NCBI GenBank assembly: GCA_029706075.1 | Contig: JAINUG010000007.1 | Coordinates: forward strand, 9,735,501 to 9,799,500 | Direction of reading: 5' to 3' | Length of the DNA: 64,000 nt | Source: Aldrovandia affinis | Lineage: Eukaryota > Chordata > Actinopteri > Notacanthiformes > Halosauridae | Shown: positions 44,620 through 56,989 of the stretch, piece by piece | Position numbering within the stretch: the stretch's first letter is position 1 | Layout: every line of letters starts with the position of its first letter | Position numbers and translations under genes: made by a program | Notes under the pieces: generated by a model | What the model saw: only the letters and a program-made list of their open reading frames with translations | Databases searched by the model: none | What the model was told of the DNA's origin: nothing

Positions 44620-45092
44620 GCTGTGTTATAGTAAGAACATAAGAATACATAATGACAAGAACAAGTGGGCTGTTCATGACATCTAAGCTCGTCATGTCCT
44701 AATCTAAAGAGTATCTAGTACTGCATCTAGCCTACCTGACCTGGCAAGCTGTTCCAGACATTGACAACTCCTAATATCCATGTGGAGTTTGCCTTTAACT
44801 AATTTCCACCTGTGGCATTTTGTTCTGCTAACCGAACTTACTTTTTCAAACAAAATCTTTGGTAGTTCACCTTGTTAATCCCTTTTAGAAATGTACAAAC
44901 CACAATTAAATCCCCCATTAGTCTCCATTTGCTAAGCTTGAATAGTTTGATTGCATCATCATAACTTTTACCTTTCATACCAGGTACCAATTTAGTTGCC
45001 CTTTGAACTTTTTAAGAGCTTCTATATCTTTCTTGTAGTGTGGTGCCCAGAACTGCGCACAGTACTCTAAGTGAGGTCTAACACAGTGCATT
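44620..45092 (-). mobile_element. CR1/Rex1-like LINE, 3' piece
   Basis: The minus strand reads [20 protein letters not shown] near 45000-45060 and matches the + strand copy at 19270. The 3' UTR ends near 44620 with TTCTTGTCATTATGTATTCT on the minus strand. The element resumes at 46600 and 50110. Confidence 0.8.
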
Positions 45093-45174
45093 TCACACCT
45101 AGGCCTTCAGTAGTGCTCCGTCTGAATCAATCCACCCCTCAATAACTATTTTATGGCTATAAAAGCCATCTTAT

Positions 45175-45760
45175 TGTTATGTTTTGAGTGTCTGTTCGGT
45201 TAGTTTTTGCACTTTGTTTATTTATCTTTCTTCAGTCATGTTTCATTCTCGTTCTGTCATGCACTTCGGGAAATTCTATGTTTCGGTTTTTCCGTCTTCG
45301 TTTCTAATCTCGTTTTACTTCCTTCTTACTTTCTAATTACACTTTGTATATATTAGTTAGATGTATATAGTACTAACCAACTAATCTACTAACATTAGGG
45401 ATTTAGATTAAGTTACTAACACTACTAATCACTAATTATCTCACGCTTCTAACTATCGCTGTCATTCTCTCTCGTCCTATCTCTGTACGCTTCTCACGTT
45501 CCGCTTTATTCGCACGCAGATTTCTTTATGCGTTCCTCCTCCTCCCTAAAAAAACGAAACATAGAATTTCCCGAAGTGCATGACAAGACAAGGAGAGGAA
45601 CTCGAACAGGAACAATGACAGACGTGGAACAACTAACGTGCAAAAACAAACCGAACAGACACCCGTTGCCGTTGCATCGAAGATAGATAACTCGTGTATC
45701 CAGAATAAATGCCTTTACTGAAGAAACAAACCCTGGGTGCTACAGCTGCGACACACATAA
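45175..45760. mobile_element. Sushi-type LTR fragment with an inverted copy of its own start
   Basis: From TGTTATGTTTTGAGTGTCTG (45175) the LTR runs + to about 45545. From 45548 to 45663 the sequence is the inverse of the LTR start (ends AAACCGAACAGACACC). After that comes an unrelated stretch with AATAAA at 45705 and a GCTGCGACACA end. I found no target duplication. The inverted arms are about 100-115 bp. Confidence 0.75.
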
Positions 45761-45883
45761 AAAATCATCAATAATAACCTCATAAAATTGCAATATTATT
45801 TAGGAAAATAGCAACATTTTACTCACCAAAAATCCTTATTATTTGTACACAAAATCCATCCCCCTTTCTTTCCTCAAAAATAG

Positions 45884-46045
45884 TTAAATTACTCTGTCGT
45901 ACAGATTATCCGTGTGTTTCAGTTCCATCAAGAAGTCCTTTTCTATCGCCATCGAAGCTAATGCTGAAAGTCGAGCCTGCCCTGTCGTATTTCTGGCATA
46001 AGTTTTAATTCGCTTTAGGGCTGAAAATGTCCGCTCAAATGTCTG
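45884..46045 (-). pseudogene. hAT transposase C-terminal dimerisation segment
   Basis: The minus strand reads FERTFSALKRIKTYARNTTG and QARLSALASMAIEKDFLM and stops at 45884. This is the hAT C-terminal domain (SFSALKRIKTYLRSTMxxxRLxxLAxLSIE) with its natural stop. Only about 53 codons are present; the adjacent sequence is the inverted-repeat zone at 46042-46546. Confidence 0.85.
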
Positions 46046-46546
46046 AATCACAGACTGATGTTAATTATATTTTGTCCATGAATACTTATTAAATAATTCC
46101 AAATGGTCTGTCCGCTTCCTTTCATAGCTTTTCCCCTGATTGCGCTGCTTCCAGACGTGTATTTTCATATTAAAGCATTTAACCAATCACATTACATCAT
46201 AGTCAGACACTCTCTGACTATCCAATCAAAGGGTGTGAATACGCTGACGTTACCTAGGCCTTCTAGAAGGCCTTCGTGTCCCCAACTCAAAATCTGATTG
46301 GTTGAAGCAACAGTTTGATCAACACTTATTTTATGCTACAGGGCCTGCAGAACTGATTGTGAAGATTTATTTGACCCTGGCAACAAATGATGGCTGAAAT
46401 GTGATTGGTTAAATGCTTTAATATGAAAATACACGTCTGGAAGCAGCGCAACCAGAAAAGCTATGAAAGGAAGCGGACAGACCATTTGGAATTATTTAAT
46501 ACGTATTCATGGAAAATATATAATTAACATCAGTCTGTGATTCAGA
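46042..46546. repeat. Long inverted repeat, about 150-bp arms
   Basis: The left arm 46042-46193 (TCTGAATCACAGACTGATGT through CCAATCACATT) and the inverse of 46399-46546 are about 95 percent alike by eye. The spacer is about 205 bp and includes CAGGGCCTGCAGAACTG at 46339, a hAT-like tip. A matching tip, GCAGGCCCTG, lies at about 46574-46583. It looks like a hAT end present twice in opposite directions. Confidence 0.88.
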
Positions 46547-46599
46547 TATTTTTTAGGCCAGCAGAGAAGGCCTTGCAGGCCCTGACGGCCCACGACTGG

Positions 46600-46770
46600 T
46601 CTAACAAAGGCATTAAATAACATTAATATAACCTCCTTTGATTTATACTCAATACTTTTTATTATATATCCTAGCATCCTGTTGGCCTTTTCACTGCTGT
46701 AGCACACTGCTTAGATGCAGATAGATTTTGATCAACTACAATTCATAAATCTTTTTCAAATTGAACATGT
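46600..46770 (-). mobile_element. CR1/Rex1-like LINE, middle piece
   Basis: The minus-strand content continues the RT C-terminal half of the LINE (VRPVVG-like text, IEYKSKEVILMLFNAFVRPV). Relative to the piece at 44620-45092 it is the next part upstream in the element. Confidence 0.65.
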
Positions 46771-47456
46771 AACGATGAAGTGTCTCTGGATAACGATGAT
46801 GTGTCTCGATGAACACTGCTACTGGAATGCTAGTACTCAATCAGTGAATGGACCAGATAAACAGAAGATAACAGATTCGTCCAAAGAGAGAGATGGTCAA
46901 GCACAAAAAGAATGAACTCACACGGAGACATAAGCTATGGTTTAGAGGTAAGTGAATTGTTCCTCTTTTACCCTTTAATGTATTTATATTTTAGAAAAGT
47001 AGAAAAATGGTGCACACAACAACAACAGACATGTAAGAATGTAGAATGATTCAATGAGAAGCTTGCTGATTTCCACAATAATTGATACCCTTTTCTTTGT
47101 TTACAAGACAATCCAAGACTTCACTTCAATTACTAGGTAAGTATGACCTTACTATTTATTTACCCATATAATTGGTTACTTTCAGAATCAGGAATTGACA
47201 GGGATGTAATATTGGTTACTATAATTATAATAATTATTATTATTATTCAAGGTTAGTATCAGGGAGGATTCACTGCTATGGTATTAATTAAATGTTTAAA
47301 GATGGTAAAATACTTTAATCCCTTTTTATAGGAATAAAAAGGGATTTCTTGCTGTTATTAATTGGTAGTTTCTAGTCAAGAATGCACGTATTCGATTATT
47401 CAACCAGGAATCTTATTTTGAACCCAAAATATAACTATTTTAAAACCAGAACTCTC

Positions 47457-47808
47457 GGGCCTCCCGCGTGGCCCAGTGGTTACAATGTTCGACGCTGGCC
47501 ACAGAGACCGGGAGTCGGCTCTGGCTGGGAGCGCCACCAGGGGCGGCGATTGGCTGTCCGCCTCAGGGAGGGGGGAGGGAAGCTGACATGACGTTCACTG
47601 CGCATAAGAGTGGCCCTGTAGTACCGGGTTACGGTCAACACTTGGCGAGTGCCGTCTCGAAAGAGGCGTCAGGTCACCTTCGTCACTACCGGTCGCAGGA
47701 CTACAGCAGTGAAATCACATTACTGGGGGGGGATTGACATAGATATAGCGGGTCTAATTGGCTACCAAATTGGGATGAAAATGGGATAAAATTCAGAAAC
47801 AAAAATGA
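47457..47808 (+). mobile_element. tRNA-derived SINE (type A) with 17-bp TSD
   Basis: The head GGGCCTCCCGCGTGGCCCAG, body GATTGGCTGTCCGCCTCAGG and tail ATTGGCTACCAAATTGGGAT are clear. A perfect duplication TTAAAACCAGAACTCTC flanks it (47440-47456 and 47809-47825), a textbook retroposition footprint. Part of the head around the B box is deleted compared with 9343. Confidence 0.95.
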
Positions 47809-48153
47809 TTAAAACCAGAACTCTCATTTCAAATGAGTTCAATAACTCTTAAACCAGTTCAACAGTTGTATTACTCAACTCTGGATATGAAAACAAATAA
47901 AATACCAATTCAAATATGAATATCAAAAGCAACTGTCATATCATTACCAATACATCAATACTTTACAATTCAAAATGCATGAACCTGCGCACTCTTGACG
48001 AGTGGTGAATTTAATAAAGTGAGATCGGATCCTCATCCAATTCGCTCAGCTCAGTCCGTGGTTGTTGAATTACTTTCCGTTGGTTCTACCGGTGTGTCGG
48101 GATGGAAAAATAAAATAACTGTCCTACCAATTTGTAGAAAGCACAATTCGACT

Positions 48154-49150
<997 letters not shown>

Positions 49151-49154
49151 ATGA

Positions 49155-49850
49155 GAATGCAGGGACAGTCAATTTTCCAGAGGAGGCTGAGCGGAGGGGT
49201 CTGGCTGGGGTGTAGGGTGTGATGAGTGTCTGGATGTAAGGGGGAGCAGTTCCTCTAGCCGCCTGAAAAGCAAGCACCAGTGATTTGAATCTGATGCGTG
49301 CTGCAATGGGGAGCCAGTGCAGAGAGGAGAGGTGGGTGAACTTGGGTTGATTGAACACCAGACGTGCGGCAGCATTCTGGACTAGTTGTAACGGCTTGAT
49401 GGCACAGGCCAGTAGGCCTGCCAGCAAGGAATTGCAGTAGTCCAGACGTGAGATCACCAGGACCTGGACCAGGAGTTGTGTGGCCTCTTGGGTGAGGAAC
49501 GGTCAGATCCTCCGGATGTTGTGGAGGGAGAATCGGCAGGTCCGGGTGATCGCTGCTATGTGGCCCGAGAAGCGCAGCTGGTCGTCCAGGGTCACTCCAA
49601 GACTCCTAGCAGACTGGGACGGAGACACTATGGAGCCTTCCATGGTAATTGAAGCATCAATCATCGGGGAGCCCTTTGCTGGGAGGAAGAGCAGCTCAGT
49701 TTTCCCCAGGTTCAGCTTCAGGTGGTGGGTGGACATCCAGGCAGAGATGTCAGCCAGGCATGCAGAGATCCATGCCGGGACCTGCGTCTCAGATGGAGAG
49801 AAGGAGAGAAAGAGTTGAGTGTCGTCAGCATAACAATGGTAAGAAAAACT
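49155..49850 (-). mobile_element. L2-type LINE copy, 3' part
   Basis: The minus strand encodes HHLKLNLGKTELLFLPAKGS, then SARSLGVTLDDQLRFSGHIA, RLDYCNSLLAGLLACAIKPL and RIRFKSLVLAFQAARGTAPP. This is the best preserved L2 C-terminal region in the window. The extreme 3' end is missing at 49155. Two frames are needed, so it is inactive. Confidence 0.9.
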
Positions 49851-50109
49851 GTGATCTAGGTAAGAAAAACCATGAGCAGAGAAGAAAAACCATGAGCATA
49901 ATTGGCCAATTCTCCATGAGATTGTATTTCTCATTGGCTTATTACTGTCTGATAAAATGCACGAATCACCTCTTCCAAGTTTCTCACATACAATACCATT
50001 TTGGTTATACATGTCACATTTAAGTCAACATTCATGTCCTGGTTTCTCTTTGTTAATTTAAATGAACTATTCAAATTATTGTTGTTTGTTTTTTTCTCTT
50101 CAGTGTCTA

Positions 50110-50690
50110 ACATTTAGTACTTATTCATTTATTTTAAGGATCATTCTATTTATTTAACTCATTTTATAACACTGGAATTGCATTATTAATAGGCTATATT
50201 TGTCTGGGTTACAAACACCTACTAATTTTTCTAAAATACTCCTGTCTTATATTTTAATTTCCCACATGCATAACATTTAGCAATATTGAATGTCATCTGC
50301 CATGTTTCTGCCAATTCTTGGATTTTGTTTAAATCATCTTGGATTACCTTAGTCAATTCCAAACTGTTTGCTAAACCCACTAGTTTAGTATCATCTGCAA
50401 TTTAACTATTTTGCTACAAACATCCCTATCAAGATCATTTATGTAAATAAGGAAGAGCAGAGGTCCCAGCATCAGTCCCTGCAGGACTCCACTGCCCACA
50501 ACACCTAGATTAGATACGACCCCACCTTCTGTTTCTGTTATTTGCCCTTGCAGCCAATTATGAACCCACTCTGAACCAACTCCTATAATTTGTACTGAAT
50601 TAATACATCCCTCATAATACATTCCAGTGTTTTACATGAGATGCAAGTTAAACTGACAGGCCTATAGTTCCCTGGGTCAGTACCAGTGGA
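50110..50690 (-). mobile_element. CR1/Rex1-like LINE, RT piece
   Basis: The minus strand carries GSEWVHNWLQGQITETEGGV, then a GVPQGSVLGP-like box as GVLQGLMLGPLLFLIYINDL. Further matches reach 50150 on the 3' side. The piece continues, after about 120 unrelated bases, at 50815-51125. Confidence 0.85.
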
Positions 50691-50814
50691 GGTTTCTATA
50701 AGACAATAGGTAAAGCAGTGCTTTACCTAAAAACAAATAGACAAAAAAACATATCACACATATCACATAAAACATATTTTTTATGTGCCTAAGTATCATC
50801 ACAACAACAACTAT

Positions 50815-51125
50815 TTCCTCTGTGAATCAAGCCAAAAAACTGCACCAAGCCATGTTTCAGTAATCCCAACTACAGTATGTCATAACAACCCATTCAACAT
50901 GACAGCCTCCAGTTCCAAAATTTTACATTTTATGCTTCTAGCATTCAAACACATGAACTTCAGAGCATTACTCACAGTTATGTTGTCCTTTCCCTCCACA
51001 CAGAACTGTGCTGAACCACCTCTATTCACATTGTGAAATTCACAGTGCTGTGAAATGTAGTAATTACAGTGCTGTGATAAAGGAAGTGCCCCCCTGCTAA
51101 TTTCTTGTGGCAGATTTTGAATCAA
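50815..51125 (-). pseudogene. CR1/Rex1-like LINE endonuclease start
   Basis: The minus strand reads VNRGGSAQFCVEGKDNITVS, then NALKFMCLNARSIKCKILEL. The LNARSI...K..EL block opens the apurinic-endonuclease-like domain of these LINEs. Stops nearby show it is dead. Confidence 0.75.
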
Positions 51126-51219
51126 AATGATATATTATATCACATAAATCCTAATGTAGATAAAATATGATGTGATATAGCAAATAACAGAATAAGGTAA
51201 AACTTTTCCATTATCTACT

Positions 51220-51620
51220 CAACAAAAAGTCATCGGACATTGAATACCCCTGTAGGAAAAAGTATGTGCACCCCTAGATTTAGTAAAAAGCGATTTTATT
51301 AGCAATTATTTTAACAAAAAATGTCCTGTAAGTGTTGATAAGTCTCTCACATTGCCTAGAAGAAATTCTGAAGCACTCTTCTTATACAATTGTTTCAACT
51401 TTGGCTTTCTTGCATGTAGAGCTCACATCAGGTTCTTTCAATGCATCTCAATGCATGTCAATGCTGTGCAACGTATTCTGCTCCTGAGTACTCTGGTACA
51501 GGATGGAATACATGGCTGACTCATTGATTGACTCAATGTTCAGGGCCTGAACTGTCAAAGCAGGGAAAAATTGCCACCCTTCTGCCACCATGTTTCACAT
51601 TGTAAAGGGGTACTTTAGCT
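51220..51620 (-). mobile_element. Degraded Tc1-like fragment
   Basis: The left end GTAGGAAAAAGTATGTGCAC resembles a Tc1 inverted-repeat region. The minus strand near 51540-51600 reads VKHGGRRVAIFPCFDSSG, a worn form of the Tc1 VKHGGGxxxxWGCF block. Limits are approximate. Confidence 0.55.
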
Positions 51621-51715
51621 GTGGGGTTCCTCCAAGCTAATTCTCCCATTGAACTCAACAGGAAAATGATCATGAATGAACCCCACTGCTTAAGTACCCC
51701 ATTACAAACGTGATC
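51600..51715. repeat. Short foldback, about 28-bp arms
   Basis: GTAAAGGGGTACTTTAGCTG with TGGGGTTC on the left pairs with GAACCCCA and CTGCTTAAGTACCCCATTAC on the right, with about four mismatches. It borders the degraded Tc1 fragment. Confidence 0.75.
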
Positions 51716-51899
51716 TGTCAAGTAAAGGAGAGCTGATGACTGTCTAACAAAGCACAAACTTGAGCAGGAATGGTATTAGTCTATTCTGATTTTAATTGCA
51801 TTTCTTGTTTTTTTGAAGCAGAAGTCCAGTCTTTCATGGGAGAGTTCACACACTAGGTGGATTTAGCTATACTTTAGTGTTGCCGGGGATTTAACACAA

Positions 51900-52046
51900 C
51901 ATATGCCATTTAGCAGATGCTTTTATCCAAAGTGACTTACAGTAGTCAATGCATACAATTTTCAGTATATGTGGCCCCTATGGGAATCGAACCCACAACC
52001 TAAGTGTTGTCAGCGCCGTGCTCTACCTACTGAGCCACACAGAACC
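51900..52046 (-). mobile_element. tRNA-derived SINE (type D), minus strand
   Basis: On the minus strand the head TGTGTGGCTCAGTAGGTAGA has an A box like TGGCTCAGTAGG, and GGTTCGATTCC is a B box. The 3' end TGGATAAAAGCATCTGCTAA is the tail also found at 42155 and 55360. The tRNA-like part is diverged in the anticodon region and sits in a repeat, so it is not a functional tRNA. Confidence 0.82.
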
Positions 52047-52049
52047 AGA

Positions 52050-55000
52050 TGATTTTTTCGCATTTGCATATACTCCAGGTAAACCGCTGCATGGGCTGTT
52101 ACAGTTTCTTGTCTCTCTCAGCTCAGTTAGTGATGTGACACTGGTGGCCAAGTAGAATTAGCTGTGTTTATTGTTACACTCTGTAATGACAAACCAGGAT
52201 GGTTTCTTTTGTACATGCCTTCCATGAATAGAGCAACAGAGAAAGGTTTTTGTATTGTTTTAATTATTACAGTGAGAAAACATTACAAAATGGGGGGAAA
52301 TTACTGTGTCATACACAAAAATAATTTGATAACTTTTACTATTTGACTGCCATATTAATGTAGCTAATTACCTAACAAATCATACACTTGAGTTCTGAAA
52401 ATGAGCAAAATGTACTTCTGCTATAGCCTCACCTGGCTCATACGGTGCTATGAGCCTGACTGAGTTGACATTCAAATGTGAGATAAGTCTGCCCACCTTC
52501 TGGGGATGTGCTTTGCTAATGAACCAACAAATGATAATCTTGTGTAAGTGGGGCTCCAAATAGAGGTGGCGATTCAGGCCAACTCTCCCACTGACCTATA
52601 GCATAATGCTGGCTAAATCTTGCTAGAGCCAATTATTTTGCAGGATGCCAATCTCACAAACTGTAACTTTTCTTTCCAGATGCTTTAGGGATAAGAATGT
52701 CTGGGTTTGAGACTACTTCTGCCATCCATATAACGTAGATATCCTTGGGCCACCAAAGACATCCCCCGTCCCCTGCAGTGGTGTTGGCCGGGTTGATGGT
52801 TGTTCTCCTGTATATGTTATCCATTCATTCTATGAATGTCTACCGGAAGGAGGAGTTTTGGCAGCTCATCTTTAAAAAAAATATATAGATTTTGTGCATA
52901 ATAAATGTAGAAAGAGCAGCTATTGCAATCAAACAGTTTCCTGCTCAATTTCTCATTAATTTAACTCAATACAATGTAATATTAGAACAGTTCAGCTCAC
53001 TGGCAACAATGTCAACTTTTGTCTTATTAAAGGCCACTATGTCAGCTGGCATGCTTGAATGTTATTCAGTGGTCACTGGATAGCAGGCTATGTAAATGCA
53101 TCTTCTTCTGTATACTTCAACAATGTGTCTATTTATGTATTATTTCCTGATGGTACATTCTCCACCATCCACTGGAAGGCCTCTCTGCCCAGCCTCCACT
53201 CCACCCACCCAACTGTGAAGCGGACATTTACACATACTTGTAATAAACATGATGTGAACATTACAGAAAAGACTGAGAGCTGTCTCCATCTATAAAACTC
53301 CTGGGTAACATGTCAGATGTGTATGCAAAATCATGTAGGTGGGTAGTAGCATAATTAGTTTCTCTCTATCAGTTGTCATGTTTCAAATGAGTTTTCACAT
53401 GGGCAAAAAAATTGTATGCATGCACAGAAATGTGGTTGCTGGAATGGGTCCAGGATCAAGTAATTCAAACTGCCATCCTGAATGGCCACTACTGGGATGA
53501 ACACAATACTCTGTCTACACCTGACTATTGCCGATCAGACTGAGACGTTTTGCACAGACCTGTCTTTCCTGTCACTGACTGTGACAGCTGTCAGTCATAC
53601 AAATCTAAATGGAGCACTTGCAACTACCTTTGGAAACTGAAAAATGAAGTTAAACCTTTTGACTAATATATTCAACTATTGAGAAGGGGATAAATGCATC
53701 ACAGACAGCTAAAAAAAACTGCATATTGTAAAAACTGCATCTTGAAACGATAGAATGGAATTTAGAATACTCTGTGGCCATTAAGCTTCCAATCTGTATG
53801 ATATTTTACCCTCCATGAAATGATTTTATTGGGAATCCCCTGTGGGTAAATAGATACTAAAACATTTTCAAATGCCCAGCATTTTCCAAACACAATTTCC
53901 AGGGCGATTCATCTCCAGGGTAATGAGATAAGCCTAGGCCTTTCACAAACTCATCTTGGCAACAATGCATTTCAGATGTAAGGTTATGAACCATTTTACA
54001 ATGTTGCATTACACAGGAATCTGGCGACAGGCTTCCTGGATACATAGAGATAGCGATTGATTGAGTTTCGGCAGACGACCTGTAGATGTGCATAAACCCC
54101 CAAGGTTCTCAGGTGCTTTAGCACTCTTACCGCACTCAGAAAAGAAAGAGCAAAGGTTCTCATCCAAGGATAGCTTTCTTTGCATAGATAAGCAGGCCTT
54201 TTGATGGCTAACAGTATGCTATAGTCAGAACAGACACTGCCCTGGAGGAAAAACACAGATAAGATTAGGTGATCTTAGAAAGCAGTCTTGTAATTAGCAT
54301 TCTATATCTAAGCACTGGGAACCCTTCAAGGGGGCAAGTTCAGAATGGCATGGAGGATAGGAACATGTGAGTTGGACCTATTCAGTAATCAGACTGCTTA
54401 TAAGCCACTTGTCAGAAGATTTTTCACATTTCAGCGAAGGTTCAAGGTTCACAAGATTTGTCCTTTTCAAAATCGAATTTCCGGTGTGATCTGACAATTG
54501 ATGTAATAAGCAAGGAACAAAACTGTCACAGCAACGCCTCATAATTACTTTGCAGATGTGTGGAGATGCATAAATCCACTGGAAATCTTCAGCACCTTAA
54601 GTGTTTCTGCTCTACTGTCTTCGCCTCTCACAATCTCTTTTCCAGGCAGCCGACGTGCTCCAACAGATACGACAGCTGATGATTGATGTCCTCAAAAAAA
54701 GCCAGCCATTCAACTTCATAGATCCTTGTGTTTAAAGGCAATGTTGTCAAGGTAAAGGCATCTAATGGTCTTGGCTTGCCCCAACGTGATCGCACAAGTT
54801 GAATCCTTGCAGGCTGTGAACATTTGACTTGTGGTCCTTGACAAAGCCGTCCAATATTCTGCAGCTGCCTCCTGCCCATGTCGATATCAAGTGATCATTT
54901 CTTGTTTTAGGCTTGCCGTGCAGTGGCTCAATTCCAGCATTGCACTCACTTGTGCTGTAGCCTAAGATCAATAAATAAGGGGATAGGTTTGTGTTTTCAT

Positions 55001-55340
55001 TCAATCTCATTCATGTTATTTTAGGGTGGAACTGGGAGACAGATCAGATTTTCCCATTTAATTTGCAGCTATTTGCATGACCTGCCCAGTACTGTAGCAA
55101 AAATAATACTGTGTAATGCATAATTTTATAGAGCATATATAAAGGAATTATATGAGAGTTGTGGTTTTTACACTCCTGAAAGGAACATTCCAACCAAAAT
55201 CCATAATTTAATGATGCACTACTTGATGATCCATCCACACGGCGCTGTTGATACTTTTGCGCTGATGTCCGTTTGCGTATGAGCGTATATCCGTTCGCGT
55301 ATGAGCGGTGAGCATCAAAATATAGAGTCAACTGTCAATT
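52050..55340. other. Mostly unique intergenic sequence
   Basis: I recognise no exon, RNA gene or clear repeat over 3.3 kb, which stands out in this window. The part 53850-54700 is balanced in composition and could include conserved non-coding DNA. No function is supported by the sequence alone. Confidence 0.4.
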
Positions 55341-55359
55341 AATTCACACATTCAAACTG

Positions 55360-55415
55360 TAATTCAGTCGCTCTGGATAAGAGCATCTGCTAAATGCCTA
55401 AAATGTTAAATGTAA
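55360..55415 (+). repeat. SINE-type 3' end fragment
   Basis: CAGTCGCTCTGGATAAGAGC followed by ATCTGCTAAATGCCTAAAAT matches the tail of the type D SINE. Confidence 0.7.
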
Positions 55416-55857
55416 TTCATGTCTATGGCCATGTCTATGTAAGCTATAATGTACAACAATTTTAGCTCTCTTCCAAGGAGACCATGAATGATAGTTTTCC
55501 AAGCAATCCATTTCCCCAATGTTTTTTGCACCTGGACTGCTGTTGATTAAACAGATAGAAAGTATTACTCTGCATAAGTGTGTGAGGCAAGCAAAGCAGG
55601 TAGAGGTGTGGTTTTACAAAGTGTTTGTTGACACAGTATCCAGCTAGTAAAGCTACCTAATTGCCCTACAGTGCTACCAAGCAATACTTTCAGAATAAGC
55701 AATGTTGGATTACACTGAGGAAGATATAGCCAACTACATTTCTTGTCCTGTTCAAACTGAAATACATAGATGAGGAACTCAAACAGGCTTAAGAGGCTGC
55801 TCAGATAGTTTTGGAATATGAGAGGTAGGGTTCTGAAGGCAAAAGCAGAATATCAGA

Positions 55858-55930
55858 CAGTTGGTGGTGCAGATGTGGACGCCGTCTCCTGAAGCCCACT
55901 GAGGACGAATGTTTGCTACAGCGAGTGGGA
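55858..55930 (+). pseudogene. Possible CxCG...CC cysteine-cluster remnant
   Basis: One frame reads CRCGRRLLKPTEDECLLQRV. This resembles the CxCGxCxxMPTExECxCC motif seen in the C-terminal part of P2X7-like and some transposon-associated proteins. Several expected cysteines are missing and the surroundings are full of stops. The match is short and uncertain. Confidence 0.25.
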
Positions 55931-56069
55931 TCTGGCTGTGCCGAAGCTAGAAAAAAGATGATGATTCATCCGCTGATGAAGATGAGACAGACATTGATAC
56001 CCCAATGTGTTTGACAAATCACTCATCACACCCTGTGACTGTCCCATCCCTTTGGGCACCCAGCAGCCG

Positions 56070-56222
56070 TTTGTCAAGGTCTCGCCTCTTCTCTGTCCTG
56101 ACCCCCCTGATGATGGAATGATCTTCCGCACATGGTCAGGACTACGGAATCACTGGCCATCTTCCGCAAGAGACTCAAAACCCACCTCTTCAGACTCCAC
56201 TACCACTGACTCTATACATTAA
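56070..56222 (+). mobile_element. L2-type LINE 3' end
   Basis: CTCGCCTCTTCTCTGTCCTG through TTCAGACTCCACTACCACTG is the + strand version of the L2 3' end seen inverted at 12200 and 39860. Only about 150 bp remain. Confidence 0.85.
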
Positions 56223-56356
56223 TTAACCACCACTGTCTACAACTTTTCTTTCCCTGTGCTACAGGTACGGTATGCAGCTGCTTACAATGATGTCTATTAC
56301 ATTTACTACACTGATCTCTTATACTAACTAGATGACCAGCTTTCGAATGAGTACTA

Positions 56357-56462
56357 CACTACCGGTCAAAGATTTTAGAACACCCCCATTTTCCAGTTTA
56401 AGCAGTTTGAGTGCAGTAAATAACCTGAAATGGTACAAAGTTAAGCAGTAAACTGGCAAAGG

Positions 56463-56493
<31 letters not shown>

Positions 56494-56530
56494 TTAGGTT
56501 ACCAAAAACTGAAAAATAAATGTACATTTT
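56357..56530 (+). mobile_element. Tc1-like left-end fragment
   Basis: CACTACCGGTCAAAGATTTT follows a TA and is the inverse of the right tip of the element ending at 30490. An A-run of about 25 bases lies at 56467-56491. The element is cut off near 56530, where a hAT fragment begins. Confidence 0.75.
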
Positions 56531-56535
56531 TTGGC

Positions 56536-56690
56536 AGTGAGTAATTTCCCGCCGAGACCACTTTGTTACAGGACTTGCAGAACACACCTCCTTTCTGGTC
56601 TTTTTCAGCTCGTTTGTAACCAAAGTAACCCCATGCAACTGACCTTGCCTTTCTTAGGGACTAAACTCGGTTCGTCTTCAATCTCGTTGT
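56536..56690 (-). pseudogene. hAT transposase BED-finger fragment
   Basis: The minus strand reads VAWGYFGYKRAEKDQKGGVF, then CKSCNKVVSAGNYSL. The W-x-Y-F-G-Y start and the C-x2-C pair are typical of BED fingers at hAT transposase N-termini. The His pair is not reached and the frame upstream is broken. This is a different family from the + strand finger at 59642. Confidence 0.6.
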
Positions 56691-56989
56691 CACGTTTTGT
56701 CTGGGCCTACCCTAGTTAGTGGGTTTACTGACTGAACAAATTCAACACATGCTTTGGTAGCTCGAAGTTTTGGGCTTTGATGACGCTTCCCTCTGGCTTC
56801 ACTACAGTGAAGTTGCGCTTCATATCAAGGCTGGCTGTGATTGGCTGTGTTGCTGTGTAATGTGTAATGCTGTGAAATGCTGTGTGTTGCGGATGGAAAA
56901 AGGCCAAAACAAATTCAGGAATTCTTCTCCTCCGCACAACAATGTTATAGCCTAACCGCAATCATCGACATTTGTCAATTTGCCGTGGT

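Noticed and set aside
45175-45760. Complete solo LTR ending at GCTGCGACACA
   Set aside because: I could not find a matching 5-bp duplication, and the interior contains an inverted copy of the LTR start.
51955-52046. tRNA-like sequence with A and B boxes (also in heads at 9343, 24740, 30620 and 35330)
   Set aside because: Each is the head of a SINE with a repeat body and tail; the cloverleaf is incomplete, so none is a functional tRNA gene.
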